A stretch of 64,000 nt of DNA, from NCBI GenBank assembly GCA_002007465.1, contig LNAC01000769.1, positions 24,903 through 88,902 on the forward strand, read 5' to 3'. Under the pieces are notes generated by a model. That model had not been told where the DNA came from, searched no databases, and saw only the letters and a program-made list of their open reading frames with translations. This DNA is from Ailurus styani (taxonomy: Eukaryota; Chordata; Mammalia; Carnivora; Ailuridae). Positions 46,034 through 58,566 of this stretch are shown piece by piece. Made by a program: the position numbers and the translations under genes. Position 1 is the first letter of the stretch, and each line of letters begins with the position of its first letter.

Positions 46034-46232
46034 CGGGCGCCTGGGTGGCTCAGTGGGTTAAAGCCTCTGCTTTCGGCTCAGGTCATGATCTCAGTGTCCT
46101 GGGATCGAGGCCCGCATCGGGCTCCCAGTTCAGCAGGGAGTCTGCTTTTTCCTTTCCCTCTGCCTCTCTCTCTGCTTGTGCTCTCTCTCTCAAATGAATA
46201 AACTCTTTAAAATAAATAAATAAATAAATAAA
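46034..46232 (+). mobile_element. CAN-SINE
   Basis: GGGCGCCTGGGTGGCTCAGT; tail (AAAT)n at 46213-46231. Confidence 0.93.
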
Positions 46233-47179
46233 ATGTTCACAAACAGGAAAAACTAACATTTATTAGAAGTCAGCATAGTAGTTACCATTAGAGGAAAGAG
46301 GCAGTCAAGACTGCACAGGAGGACTGAAGAGAATGGCCCAGATGAAATCAACACACTTCTCCCTATACCTCCTGCCAAGTACAGCTAAAAGGCCAGGACA
46401 TTATACATAAACAGAAGAAGACTCTTTTAAAAAGTGAAGAAAAGGCAGAGCAGCAAGGTAACTGGTGACCCAAGGAACCACATCCAGTGAGTTCTCTGGG
46501 TTTGTGTTTTGCTTTATTTATCCTAGGGACTGGTGGTGGAGATGGAGAAGCTGATAACCTCAAAACACCAATGGGAACAGATAAACTTACCCCCAAAAAA
46601 GCCAAAGACCAGGAAACAGGCAACCTAGCAAGACAGGAAATTTTTAGACATAAATGCCTCTGTACCCCAGCCAAACACCACAGGGGAAAAAATGCAGTCC
46701 CAACACCATCTCCAGCAGCCAAGGCCAGGAGGGGAGCAGACCTAGATTAGCTAACTCTATTTTAGTTACTGAGGCCCAACTACATTATCAAGCAAGTTCA
46801 TGAGGAAATGAGGATTAAAACATAACCCCCAATTACAAAAGAGTATTCCCTTTGACTTGATCATTCTTTCAACTTGGTTGTATGATCTTTTCTTGAATGT
46901 TTTATTTTTTTCACAATTTAATGCCAATATTCTATACATATTTTCTATCTACTCTTCCAATTTTGTTATATTCTTCCATTTGTATAGTAGGTTGTTCCTC
47001 TGGCAAAACACATTACGCCACTGAAATATAAAGATAAAATAACTAGGTAGTAGAGCACCCAATGACGAGTGAAGCCAACATTTCCACATTTTACCAAGTT
47101 CTCTTTCTATGTGAATTTTTTAAGTCCTTTGTCCAGCTTACTAACTGGGGTCTTAACAGTAAGAAAACAGCCCCCCCAC
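46233..47179. other. intron 1, unassigned
   Basis: 46360-46760 is purine-rich and may be an old LINE 5' region or another repeat. It has no diagnostic motif and the frames show nothing recognisable. Confidence 0.35.
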
Positions 47180-48470
47180 CAAAAAAAAAATCAGCCAAAG
47201 ATTTGAATAGATACTTCACCAAAGAAAGTATACAAATGAAAAAATGCTAAGGTCATTAGCGAAGTGCAAGCTAAAATCACAATAGGATGGTGATGGTTGC
47301 ACAACAGCGTGACTATATTTAATGCCATTGAATTGTACACTTAAATATGGTTAGAATGGTAAATTTTGTTATGTATATTTTACCATAAAAGAATTTTAAG
47401 TCACAGTATGATACCACTACATACTGATTAAAATGACAAAAAGAAAAAAAAACACTCTTACCATATGATGCAGCAATCATATTCCTAGGTATTTAGCTTA
47501 GTAAAATGAAAACTTATGCTTGTACAAAAACCCATATGAATTTGTATAATGGCTGCATTCATAATTTCCTCAAAATGGAAACAACCAATCAAAGCATTCC
47601 ACAACTGGAGAATAAACTGTGGTACGTTCAATATTCTTTTCTACAACAGAATACTATTAAGCAACAAAAAGGAATGAAATACTGATACCTACAACAAAGT
47701 GAATAAATCTCAAATGCATTATATGTTAAGCAAAAGAAGCCAGACTTTAAAAACTTACATACTAGATGATTCCATATATGACATCTGGAAAAGGTAAAAC
47801 TACAAAGACAAATACATCAGTGGTTGCCAGGGTCTGGGGGTGGGAGTGATCATAAAAGGGAATAAGGATATTTGAGAGGTGGATGAACTAGTCCACCCCT
47901 TGAATGTGCTGGCTACATGTTTGCATGCATCTGTCAAAAACTCATGGACACTACCATCTACAGAGGGATAAAGGATAGATACATACATATATACACGATG
48001 TGTGTATATATAAAAATACAAGATGTGTGTGCACACACACACACCTATACAATGGAATATTATTCAGCCATAAAAAAAGAATGAAATCTTGCCATTTGTA
48101 ACCACTTGGACGGAGCTAGAGAGTATAACGCTAAACAAAATAAGTCAGTCAGAGAAAGACAAACACTGTATGATTTCACTCGTATGTGGAATTTAAGAAA
48201 GAAAACAAATGAATAAAGGAAAAAAAGAGAGAGACGAACCAAAAAACAGACTCTTAACTATAGGAGAATAAACAGATGGTTACCAGAGGGGAGGTGGGTG
48301 AGGGAATGGGTGAAATAGGTGAAGGGGATTAAAAGTAAGTTACCCCAATGAGCACTGAGTAATATATGGAACTGCTGAATCATTATATTGTGCCTCTGAA
48401 ACTAATGTAATACTATATGTTAACTGCATTGGAATTAAAATAAACAATTAAACTATCCCAGACCAAAACA
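47180..48470 (+). mobile_element. old L1 3'-region fragments
   Basis: GATACTTCACCAAAGAAAG, TTGAATTGTACACTTAAATA, then AAATCTTGCCATTTGTAACC, ATAAGTCAGTCAGAGAAAGA and GAGCACTGAGTAATATATGG. At least two L1 pieces in the same orientation, with deletions. Confidence 0.75.
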
Positions 48471-48568
48471 ACAACAACAAAAACCTCATGAACATTAAAT
48501 AAGGTTTTACTATATTTATATTATACTTTAAGAAGACTTCCTACAGTACTATCTAAATAGACATATGA

Positions 48569-48780
48569 GGGGCGCCTGGGTGGCTCAGTGGGTTAAAGCC
48601 CCTGCCTTTGGCTCAGGTCATGATCTCAGGGTCCTGGGATAGAGCCCCACATCGGGTTCCAAGCTCAGCGGAGAGCCTGCTTCCCCCCGCTTTCTCTGCC
48701 TGCCTCTCAGCCTATGTGTGATCTCTCTGTCAAATGAATAAATAAAATCTTTTAAAGAAAATAAAATTAAAATTAAAAAA
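48569..48780 (+). mobile_element. CAN-SINE
   Basis: GGGGCGCCTGGGTGGCTCAG; diverged target duplication AAATAGA(C/T)ATA. Confidence 0.93.
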
Positions 48781-48909
48781 AATAGATATAGAAGAACAAA
48801 TGAGAAAGGATAATGACATGAAAAGAAATTATTGTTCTCTTCACTAATGAAGTTGTATACTGACATGTATCCCAATAAACACATCAATTTCATCCAGCAG
48901 ATAAGAATT

Positions 48910-49325
48910 AATGCTGTTAGGGACTGTGGAGGAAATCATCCGCATTGGACATCAAGTATTTCTGGCATTCCATTTTCTGGATTAATAATAGGACTGCACT
49001 TCCCCCCACCTCTGAAATGAGACACGGACATGTGACTTGCTTCAGTCAACGAAATATAAGCTACAGCAATGTATATCACTCCTGGGTAGGAAACTTTGGG
49101 AGCTAATGAACACAATAGATCACACTGCATTTTCCTGCCTCAATGACTGTGGAAATATACCCTAAGATGGAGCCCCCATCAATCTAGTCTCCAAGTGACT
49201 ACAGTTAGCAGGAGCATCTCCCCCAGCCTGTAGCAGACATAATATTCGTGAGAAAGGAACCTTTTGTTGCTTTAAGCTGCTGAAGTTTGGAGATAGTTTG
49301 TAACAAAGACATAAATTAGCCTATC
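48910..49325 (+). mobile_element. MLT1-type LTR fragment
   Basis: GACATGTGACTTGCTTCAGT, GCTTTAAGCTGCTGAAGTTT, GTAACAAAGACATAAATTAG resemble MLT1 LTR parts. Non-coding. Confidence 0.6.
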
Positions 49326-50229
49326 ATGTTTCATGAAGGGTCTCAGCAGCCTGGGGGTGTGTGGGGGGGACTAAAACAAGCACAACTACCACCAACACAG
49401 AAAGTCAATGAAAGAATAAACCTATTTTTTATATGAAGATGAATCCCACCACCCAAAACCTCAACAGAGTAATAAAACCAAGGTAATAAAAGAAGAATGT
49501 CTACAAAAGGCGCAGTCTGAGACCCTTTACTAAAACTGAAATAATAAAGTTTTGAGGTAGAATAAGATTCCCGCCAGATTTACATGCAGTAAAATTACAA
49601 ATCTCACACAGGCCAAAATAAAAGCATTGCATTTTATTTGTTATTAATGCAAATCAACTTAGAAACAGTAAAGCAAAACTCTTCTGCTTTTTTTTCCCCC
49701 TCCATCTCCCAGGCTCTTCCTGCTTTTCAAAAGCAAATTTCTTCAGTTTAATCCTGTGGGAACTTTTGTTGCTTTATCTGAATACCTAATATCTTCACAA
49801 GGCATACCTTTTATAAGTTCCTAGCACAGTGCCTAGCTCAATAAATATAAAGGTGGGGTTTTTTGTTTGTTTTAATGAAAAATCTCAAATCCTTAGTGAC
49901 TGAGTATGGAGACTGCCAAGGAAATGAGAGGGAGGAGAAGAGAACAACCAGGGATAGTAGGTTCTCAAGTTGGAACCAGCTGTTGGAAGTCAACACCCAT
50001 GCTGGTTTGGCTCCTGCCATCAGTTTTTCTAGCCAACAATTCAGCTCACCAAATATATCCTAAGTACCAACTATGAAAAAAAGGAGAAGAAAAAACCCTA
50101 AAAGCTTTGGCTATATGTCATAATTTTTAGGTCATTATCTACCTTGAAAGTTTTTCCACATTAGATTTCAAAGTGTCTACACATTCCTTCTGGTAATTAT
50201 CCTTCTGGTGATAATTCAATAAACAATGG
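49326..50229. other. intron 1, mostly unassigned
   Basis: 49780-49855 (CTAGCACAGTGCCTAGCTCA, ATAAATATAAAGG) may be an L2 or MIR terminus. The rest shows nothing. Confidence 0.4.
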
Positions 50230-50800
50230 ATTGTTAAATTATTAGTAGTAGACTTTATTTTTCAGAATAATTTTACATTTACAGAAATCTGAAAAGATAG
50301 TGCAGTGTTCCCATACACACAGCACCCAGTATTGCCTATTAGTAACATCCATGTTAGCATGGTACTTCTGTTAAACTGAATGAGCCAATATTCACACATC
50401 ATTAACTAAAATCCAGTTATTCAGATTTCCATAGTCTTCACCTAATGTCCCTTTTTTGGTGTTTCAAAATCCACCTGACATTTAGTTGTCATGTCTCCTT
50501 AGCTAATACAGTTTCTCATGGCTCTGGCAGTTTTCCAGGCTTTCCTCGTTTTTGATGACTTTGGTCATTTTAAGGAGTACTGGTAGGGTACCTTGTAGGA
50601 TGCCCCCTAAAAGAATTTGTCTCAAGTTTCGCTCATGACTAGAATGGGGCTATGGCTCTGAGAGAAGAAAAGGACAGAGGCAAAGTGCCATTTTCATCAC
50701 ATCATATCAAGGGTAAACCATTAACATGAATTATGTCAGTTACTGTTGTCCTTGATTCATTTGGCTGAAGTAACAAAGGATTTTTAGTATCTGATTACCA
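50230..50800 (-). mobile_element. old L1 (L1M type) 3' fragment
   Basis: Antisense: TTCAGAATAATTTTACATTT, CAGTATTGCCTATTAGTAAC, ACTAAAATCCAGTTATTCAG. Diverged. Confidence 0.5.
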
Positions 50801-50861
50801 ACAAAATTTTTACAATTAGTAGCTATGACCACAGTAAGTAAATATTAAGAATATCTGATTG

Positions 50862-51067
50862 AGGGCGCCTGGGTGGCTCAGTGGGTTAAAGCCTCTGCCT
50901 TCGGCTCAGGTCATGATCTCAGGGTCCTGGGATCGAGGGCTGCATCGGGCTCTCTGCTCAGCAGGGAGCCTGCTTCCTCATCTCTCTCTCTCTCTCTCTG
51001 CCTTCCTCTCTGCCTACTTGTGATCTCTCTCTGTGTGTCAAATAAATAAAATCTTAAAAAAAAAAAA
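50862..51067 (+). mobile_element. CAN-SINE, first of a tandem pair
   Basis: Near-consensus. AAGAATATCTGATTGAGGG precedes it and AGAATGTATGATTGAGGG follows. Confidence 0.95.
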
Positions 51068-51084
51068 AGAATGTATGATTGAGG

Positions 51085-51273
51085 GACGCCTGGGTGGCTC
51101 AGTTGGTTAAGCGGCTGCCTTCAGCTCAGGTCATGATCCCAGGGTCCTGGGATTGAGTCCCTCACTGGGCTCCTTGCTCAGCAGGGAGCCTGCTTCTCTC
51201 TCTGCCTCTGCCTGCCACTCTGCCTGCTTGTACTCTCTGACAAACAAATAAACTTAATTTAATTAAAAAAAAA
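51085..51273 (+). mobile_element. CAN-SINE, second of a tandem pair
   Basis: GACGCCTGGGTGGCTCAG; followed by a third target copy AGAATATATGGTT. Confidence 0.95.
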
Positions 51274-51623
51274 AGAATATATGGTTAAAAAATATTACTC
51301 AAAATGTCTGTAAATAACCTACATACGCAAAACCAGGGGAGTGGGTATCTAAACTGTGGTACATTCACTACACAGAACATGAAAAAATGCACGTTAAATA
51401 AGCAAAACAAAAATAAAAAATGAATAGAATACACACTGTACTTTCTACTAGGTAAAAACATCAAAACAGCCTAAAAAAGAAAATACGAAAAAAATAGCCA
51501 TTATAATTGGTCAGATGAGAACATGGATGATTTCCTTGCCTTTTTTCCCCAAAGTTTCTAGTACTTCATTGCTACTTTCACAACTACAAGAAAAAACTAC
51601 CTGTAAAAAATATGCATGTGGTC

Positions 51624-51838
51624 GGGCACCTGGGTGGCTCAGTGGGTTAAAGCCTCTGCCTTTGGCTCAGGTCATGGTCTCAGGGTCCTGGGATAGAGCC
51701 CCGAATCAATCGGGCTCCCTGCTCAGCGGGGAGCCTGCTTCCTCCTCTCTGCCTGCCTCTCTGCCTACTTGTAATCTCGCGCTGTCAAATAAATAAAATC
51801 TTTAAAAATAATAATAAATAAATAAAATCTTTTTTAAA
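51624..51838 (+). mobile_element. CAN-SINE
   Basis: Target duplication TATGCATGTG / AATGCATGTG. Two AATAAAATCTT motifs in a long tail suggest tail duplication. Confidence 0.93.
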
Positions 51839-52151
51839 AATGCATGTGCTAATTAGGGCTTGTAAACATAAAGTCCCAATTCTACATATATCTCCAAGTT
51901 ATTTTCTAATCTCTCCAGATTACTGGTAATTACAAACTTAACATTCACTTGTACTGTTGCTCCTGGAAGCCTGAAAACTACATTTCTCTGGCCTCTTTGC
52001 TAACTAGGCTTGAGTTGCACTGAGTCAACAAGAAGCACTTCTGTGGGAAAAGGCAAAGCCACTTTCTACTTCTGGCTCTAAAAACAGCAGTGGCAGCTAA
52101 TTACAGATGCTTTGAACGCCTGAAGTAGTTACAGAGATCCCGGTGGTGATT

Positions 52152-52262
52152 CTTTTTTTCTTTGTCAAGTTTTATTTAAGTAATCTGCACCCAACGTGGG
52201 GCTGGAACTCACACACCCGAGATCAAGCGTCAATACTATTCCAACTGAGCCAGCCAGGTGCC
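52152..52262 (-). mobile_element. short CAN-SINE subtype
   Basis: GTTTTATTTAAGTAATCTGC to GAGCCAGCCAGGTGCCCC; no CT-rich middle. Confidence 0.82.
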
Positions 52263-52451
52263 CCCTAGTGGTGACTGCGCCAGGAGCAGTAGGCGTCCGT
52301 GAGTTCAGCAGCACAGGCAATGGCTCCCAACAGTTACAGGAAGTGTGGCAGGTATTGACTTGTTTCACCTCAGTTCCAAATCTGTCCTTCAGTACCTAGC
52401 CAGTGGTAAGACACTGAACTCAAAACATTGCTTTTTTGTTGTTGTTTTGTT

Positions 52452-52645
52452 TTGTTTTTAAGATTTTATTTATTTATTTGACAGAGATAGGCAGAGACAA
52501 GTGGGCAGAGAGGCAGGCAGAGAGAGAGGGGGAAGCAGGTCTCCACTGCACAGAGAGCCCGATGCAGGACTCGATCCCAGGACCCTGAGATCATGACCTG
52601 AGCCAAAGGCAGAGGCTTAAGCCACTGAGCCACCCAGACACCCAA
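52452..52645 (-). mobile_element. CAN-SINE
   Basis: TTTAAGATTTTATTTATTTA to CCACCCAGACACCC; target duplication CAAAACATT. Confidence 0.93.
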
Positions 52646-53750
52646 AACATTATTTTTTTTAAAACAAATTTGTCAGTAGAAGATACTGAAGGGACAAGAC
52701 AGGAGGAAGGAAGTGGTTTTCTGGCTCCTGCTGCACTGTCGGTAGGTTTGTTATAATGACCACCTTTTCACAACCCTATTGGTAAGAATCCAAGACACTC
52801 CAAGTCTTGTACCCAACAGTGGTATCCAACTCCACCCACCTGCCCATCCATCAACTCTGGCTCTCCTGCACCCTGGAGAGTTACTGCTAGCCCAGAAACT
52901 GTGGACTAGCCCTGGACAACTCTACACTCCTCCACTGATGTCTAAACCACAACTGTGAGGAGTGGCCCTACCTCTTCCGAGTGTCTCTCTACTTGGATAC
53001 TCCCCTTCTTGCCCAGGTACCCTTTACTGTATTCTTTACATCTTTATAGCTACCCTCTTACCATAGCTTAGTAATTCAACTTCCTCTGGTTAACTTACTG
53101 TGTGTGTTGCCTATCTCTTCACTAGATCAAGACTGCAAAAAAACAAGATTTAAAGAAGAACCAATCTGAAGTTTTGAACTGGAAAATACAGGGAGCGTGG
53201 GATCACTCCTGGACTTAAGCTCAACAGCAATGCTTGCCTCAAGAAAAAGTACTTTGTACAATTCTTTGGAGTTACCAGCTGAACTAGCTGTTTTTTCCTC
53301 CCATGAAACATGATGTCTGTTTTTGAAACATCATTTTTACCATGGCTAAAAAAAGATGAAAAAAACAAAAACAAATTATTCAGACAGATCTGGGTATTCA
53401 GCAGACATTTTATCACAAAAGAACGAAGTGAGTCTAGGAGCCAAGGAAAACAACTGACGATACTTGCTGCCATGATAAAAATCAAACTTTCAAGCAAAAA
53501 TTAGGATTTTAGAAAACTTGTATTCACCACAATGAGCATGACAGTGTCCCCAATATCTAAAAGGCTTTTCAAGACGAGACAGGAGTGATGATAAGGAATG
53601 TAAGCTTTTATAATACACGTGAAACCTGTCAACATTTGGAAGATCTGCATTAACTCAATGATTGATTATCTACCAAAAGACCAATACATGATGTTAGAAA
53701 ACCATGCATGAATAAAAAAACCAGTGGATTTTTAAAAACAGCTTTTCTGG
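52646..53750. other. intron 1, unassigned
   Basis: 52680-53130 is GC-richer and looks like an old repeat, but I cannot name it. The rest is AT-rich intron. Confidence 0.35.
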
Positions 53751-53753
53751 GGG

Positions 53754-53912
53754 AGCGCCTGGGTGGCTCAGGTCATGATCTCAGGGTCCTGGGATCAAGC
53801 CCCATGTGGGGCTCCCTGCTCAGCAAGGAGTCTGCTTCTCTCTCTCACTCTCCTCTGTATGCATGCGCTCTCTGTTTCTCTCTCTCTCAAATAAATACAA
53901 TCTTTAAAAAAA
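53754..53912 (+). mobile_element. CAN-SINE with deletion between GGCTCAG repeats
   Basis: GAGCGCCTGGGTGGCTCAGG runs straight into TCATGATCTCAGGG; the segment between the two GGCTCAG motifs is missing. Confidence 0.92.
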
Positions 53913-56010
53913 ATATAGCTTTATTGGGGAATCATTAACATACAATAAAATGCACTTAAAAGGTTATCACTTGATAAGCTTGTCCATGATAAAACTGTCA
54001 CCACCACTGAGATAATGAACATATCCATTACCACCAAAATTAACTCAGAACCCTTGATAATCTCTCCATCCCACCCTTCTCTCAGTCCCATTCCTAGGCA
54101 ACCACCAATCTTCATTCTAATACTATAGATTAATTTGCGTTTTCTAGAGTTTTGCGTAAGTGGCATGTACTCTGGCTCCTTCCACTTGTAATTATTTTAA
54201 GATTCACATATGTTGTGCATATCAACAGTTCATTTCTTTTCATCACAGACTAGTATTCCATTGTATAGGTGTATCACAATTTATTCATTCATCTGCTGAT
54301 AGGCATTTGGGTCCAGGTTCAAGTTTCAGGATTTTACAAATAAAACTGCTAGATACATTCACATACAAGAGTTCGTATGCATTCATTTCTCTTAGTAAGT
54401 CCCTACCAGTAATATGGCAGGATCATATGTTAACTGCACGTTTAACTTTTTAAGAAATTATACTGATACACTAATTTCCAAAGTGGTTATACCACTTTAC
54501 ATTCCAGCAGTATATGAAAGTTCCTGTTGTTCCACATTCTGACCAACATTTGGTATGGTCATACTTTATAATTTCATTCATTTTAATAGATACGTAGTGA
54601 TGGTATCTTATCGTAGTTTTATTTTATTAACAGCTTTATTGAAATATACATACTATAAAGCTCAACTAAAGTATACAATTCAAAGGCTTTAAATGTATTT
54701 ACAGAGTGATGCAACCACTACCACAACCTAATTTTTTAACGTCTTCATCATCCCAAAAAGAAACCTTCTAACTATCAACAGTCATTCCCCATTCTTTCTC
54801 TTTACATAGATTTGCCTATCTGAACCACAATTTCGATCACATAAAATGTGGTCATTCATGACCAGTTTCTTTCACTTAGCATAATGTTTATGAGATTCAA
54901 CCAAGTTAAAATATATACCAGTATTTCATTCTTTTGTATTGCCAAATAATATTCTAATTTATAGGTATATTACATTTTGCTTATCCATTCATCAGTTGAT
55001 ACAAAATGGGGTGTGAAGATAAATTTTGAATTCCCCTAGGTATATTCCTAGGAGTGGAAATGCTGAGCTATTTGGCAACTCTGTAACTTTTTGAGGTTAA
55101 TCAGCCACACTGTATCTTACATTCTCCCTAGCAATGAATGAAGGTTCCAATTTCTCCACATCTTGCCAACACTGGCTATTTGTCCCTTTTGATTATAGTC
55201 ATCCTAGTGGGTGTGAATTATTTCACTGTGGTTTTGATGTGCATGTACCTAATGACCAGTGATGGTCATCTTGTCATATGCTTATTAACCATATATATTC
55301 TCTGTGAAGTGTCCAAACCTTTGGGCCTCTCTTAAACTGTGTCATTCGTTTTCTTATTAAGTTTTGAGAGTGTTTTTTATACTCCCGTAAGTCCTTTATC
55401 AGATATACATTTTGCAAACATTTTCTGTGGCCTGTCTTCATTCTCCTAACAGTGTCTTTCAAAGAGCAGAACTTGTGAATTTTGATGCCATCCAATTTAT
55501 GAATTTCTTCTTTTACAGATCATACTTTTAGTGTTGTGTCAGGTTTTCTCCTATATTTTTCTTTCTCTTTTTTTTAAAGATTTTATTTATTTACTCGACA
55601 GAAAGAGAGATCACAAGCAGGCAGAGAGGCAGGCAGAGGGAGAGGGGGAACCTGGCTCCCTGCTGAGCAGAGAGCCTGATGCGGGGCTTGATCCCAGGAC
55701 CTTGAGATCATGACCTGAGCGGAAGGCAGAGGCTTAACCCACTGAGCCACCCAGGCACCCCTCCTATATTTTCATCTAAAAGTTTCATAGTTAGGTTTTT
55801 CATTTAGGTCTAACATCTCTCTGAGTTAATTTTGGTACATGGTGAAATGTATGGCTCAAAGTTCATTTTTTGTCTATGAATAGTTAATTATTCCAGCACC
55901 ATTTGTTAAAAAACTATACTTTCTCCACTGAACTGCTTTTGTATCTTAGGCAAAAATCAACTGTCCACATATGTATGAGTCTATTTCTGGACTACCCTGA
56001 GCCATCAAAC
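53913..56010 (-). mobile_element. old L1 (L1M type) fragments
   Basis: Antisense 3' UTR phrases twice: AACATACAATAAAATGCACT at 53937 and TTTATTGAAATATACATACT at 54634. Then CCACATCTTGCCAACACTGG and AGCACCATTTGTTAAAAAAC. At least two pieces, split by a SINE at 55569-55760. Confidence 0.7.
55569..55760 (-). mobile_element. CAN-SINE in L1
   Basis: Target duplication CTCCTATATTTT. Confidence 0.94.
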
Positions 56011-56377
56011 CAGTGGATTTTAAGTTGATTTAATCTTTAAAAGGTGATGTATATGCTTTCAGATGTAATACCGCTTAAAGAAACTACCAATTGTCAAATT
56101 TTGGCATAGTATCAAAGGACATCAAAAATTACCTGAAAATACACCTCCCTTTTTCAAATTATCTGTGTGAAGCCCAATCTTCTTCATATACTTTAACCAA
56201 AACATTATCACAAGAGTAACTGCAGGGGCAGAGATGGGAATCCAATTGTCTTCTAACAATTCAGACATTAAAAAAAATTGAAAAAAACAAACAATTTCAC
56301 TCAAGTTTTTGTCTTGGAAAATACATTTATTATAAAGTTATTTTTCTTAACATGTATTGCATTTAAAGTTCTATTTT

Positions 56378-56552
56378 CGGGCACCTGGGTGGCTCAGTTG
56401 GTTAAGCGTCTGCCTTCAGCTCAGGTCCTTGTCCCGGGGTCCTCAGACGGAGTCCTGCATCGGGCTCCCTGCTTTGCAGGGAGTCTGCTTCTCCCTCTGC
56501 CCCACCCTCTCTCTCTCTCATGAATAAATAAATAAAATCTTTAAAAAAAAAT
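56378..56552 (+). mobile_element. CAN-SINE
   Basis: CGGGCACCTGGGTGGCTCAG; target duplication AAAGTTCTATTTT. Confidence 0.94.
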
Positions 56553-56612
56553 AAAGTTCTATTTTCATTTCTAATATAGTAAAAAGATATTCTCCACAAA
56601 AACAAAAGTCCT

Positions 56613-56798
56613 GGGCACCTGGGTGGCTCAGTGGGTTAAAGCCTCTGCCTTCGGCTCAGGTCATGATCTCAGGGTCCTGGGATCGAGGCCCGCATCAGGC
56701 TCCCTGCTCGGCAGCGAGCCTGCTTCCTCCTCTCTCTCTGCCTGCCTCTCTGCCTACTTGTGATCTGATCTCTCTCAGTGTGTCAAATAAATAAATAA
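56613..56798 (+). mobile_element. CAN-SINE, probably present/absent between alleles
   Basis: The body ends at AAATAAATAAATAA, immediately before an N at 56799. Its poly-A tail and far target-site copy appear to be the sequence after the second N (56993-57026). The target copy AAAAACAAAAGTCCT ends at 56612, 56861 and 57026. Confidence 0.9.
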
Positions 56799-56799
56799 N

Positions 56800-56991
56800 A
56801 AAAAGTTCTATTTTCATTTCTAATATAGTAAAAAGATATTCTCCACAAAAACAAAAGTCCTATGGGTCTTCAGTATTTAAAAGTATAAAGGAATCCCAAG
56901 AGCAAAGGTCTTCAAACTGATCCATTTAATAGACATGCCTCTAAGGAACTTTGAAATGGCTAATGGGGGAAATGAAATTCATTCAGGAAAC
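56800..56991. other. duplicated flank: empty-site allele between two Ns
   Basis: 56802-56861 repeats 56553-56612 exactly by eye, and 56862-56991 is repeated at 57027-57156. The segment reads through the SINE target without the SINE. Best read as an alternative haplotype, not a true tandem duplication. Confidence 0.8.
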
Positions 56992-57396
56992 NAAAAAAAA
57001 AAAACAAAAAAAAAAACAAAAGTCCTATGGGTCTTCAGTATTTAAAAGTATAAAGGAATCCCAAGAGCAAAGGTCTTCAAACTGATCCATTTAATAGACA
57101 TGCCTCTAAGGAACTTTGAAATGGCTAATGGGGGAAATGAAATTCATTCAGGAAACAAAACTGACACAGGGCCTAAGTACAGAGCAGGTATTCAATATCT
57201 GATAAATGGAAAAGAAAAAAAAAGGCAAGAAATCTCCAAATCTTTTATCTCAAAAGCACTTATAATAGAACTTTACAGTGAAAATGCTAAATCTGATTAT
57301 ATGTAAATTATACCTTATTAACCTGTCATTAAAAAATACACAAGTGGGGGTAGGGAAAAGAGAGAGAAAAGTAATATTATAATGTTGTTACAAGAA

Positions 57397-57583
57397 GGGG
57401 CACCTGGATGGTTCAGTGGATTAAACCTCTGCCTTCGCCTCAGGTCATGATCTCAGGGTCCTGGGATCCAGCCCCGAATAGGGCTCTCTGCTCAGCGGGG
57501 AACCTGCTTCCTTCTCTCTCTCTGCCTACTTGTGATATCTCTCTCTCTCTCTCTCTAATAAATAAATAAAATCTTTAAAAAAA
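57397..57583 (+). mobile_element. CAN-SINE
   Basis: GGGGCACCTGGATGGTTCAG; target duplication AATGTTGTTACAAGAA. Confidence 0.94.
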
Positions 57584-57649
57584 AATGTTGTTACAAGAAA
57601 AGAGCATACAGAAAATGTTTCAACGTCTCCCAAACCTTCACGAACTCAC

Positions 57650-58292
57650 CATGTCTCTTATGCACTGAATTGTGTGGTTTCCACCAGCTCACCAAAATTC
57701 ACATATATATCTACATATATACTATACGTGTGTGTGTATGTATTTTTTTTTTATTAGAGAGAGAAAGAAAGCACTTGAGCATAAGTGGAAGAAAGGGGCA
57801 AAGGGAGAAGTAGAAGCAGACACCCGCTGAGCAGGGAGCCCAATTTGATTGAACCCCCGGATCAATCCCAGGACCCCTGAGATCCTGGGATCATGACCTG
57901 AGCCAGAGCAGACCTTTAACTAACTGAGCCACCCAGGTGCCCCACCAAAACTCATATACTGATGTCCTAATCCCTAGAACCTCAGAATGACTGTATTTGT
58001 AGACAAGGTCTTTAAAGACATAATTAATTAAAGATAAGATCATTAGGATGGGCCCTAATTCAACACGAGGTGCCTTTGTATAAAGAGATTAGGGCACAGA
58101 CATGCAAAGAGCAAAAACGATATAGAGACACAGGAAGAAGACAAAAATCTGCAAGCCAAGGAGAGAAGCCTCAGAAGAAGCCAGCCCTGCAGACATCTTG
58201 TTCTCAAACTTCTGGCCTCAAGAACTGTGAGAAAATAACTTTCTACTGTGGAAGCCACCCAGTCTGTGGTACTTTGTTATGGTACCCATTAC
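57650..58292 (+). mobile_element. ERVL-MaLR type LTR fragment
   Basis: Resembles MLT1/MST LTRs: TGATGTCCTAATCCCTAGAA, GGGCCCTAATTCAACACGAG, GAACTGTGAGAAAATAACTT, GCCACCCAGTCTGTGGTACT. Solitary, non-coding, and split by a reversed SINE. Confidence 0.8.
57700..57942 (-). mobile_element. CAN-SINE in LTR
   Basis: Right end GAGCCACCCAGGTGCCCC. The tail side is a mixed AT/GT simple repeat plus poly-T (about 57700-57750). Flank CACCAAAA repeats on both sides. Confidence 0.88.
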
Positions 58293-58566
58293 AAATACAA
58301 TATCCAATACTGAATTTATCTCTTTCCATTCAGAACTAATGAAACTACACTAGAAATCATTTTCAAATCCTCCTCCCTTTATCACCTCATCAATCACTAT
58401 ATTCTATTATTTCTACCCTGATCTGTTGTTTCTTTCTCATTCTTTCCATTTCCATTGCCTGAACTTAAACTCCTGTAATAAAACTTGCCTTGCCCAATGC
58501 AATAGCATTCTAAAATATAGTCTGAATTAGTAAGTTTCCCCCTTGCAGTCTTACTTCCTGTTCTTT

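Noticed and set aside
56553..57156. True local tandem duplication
   Set aside because: Breakpoints coincide with N bases, the SINE tail and its target site; a two-haplotype artefact explains all of them.
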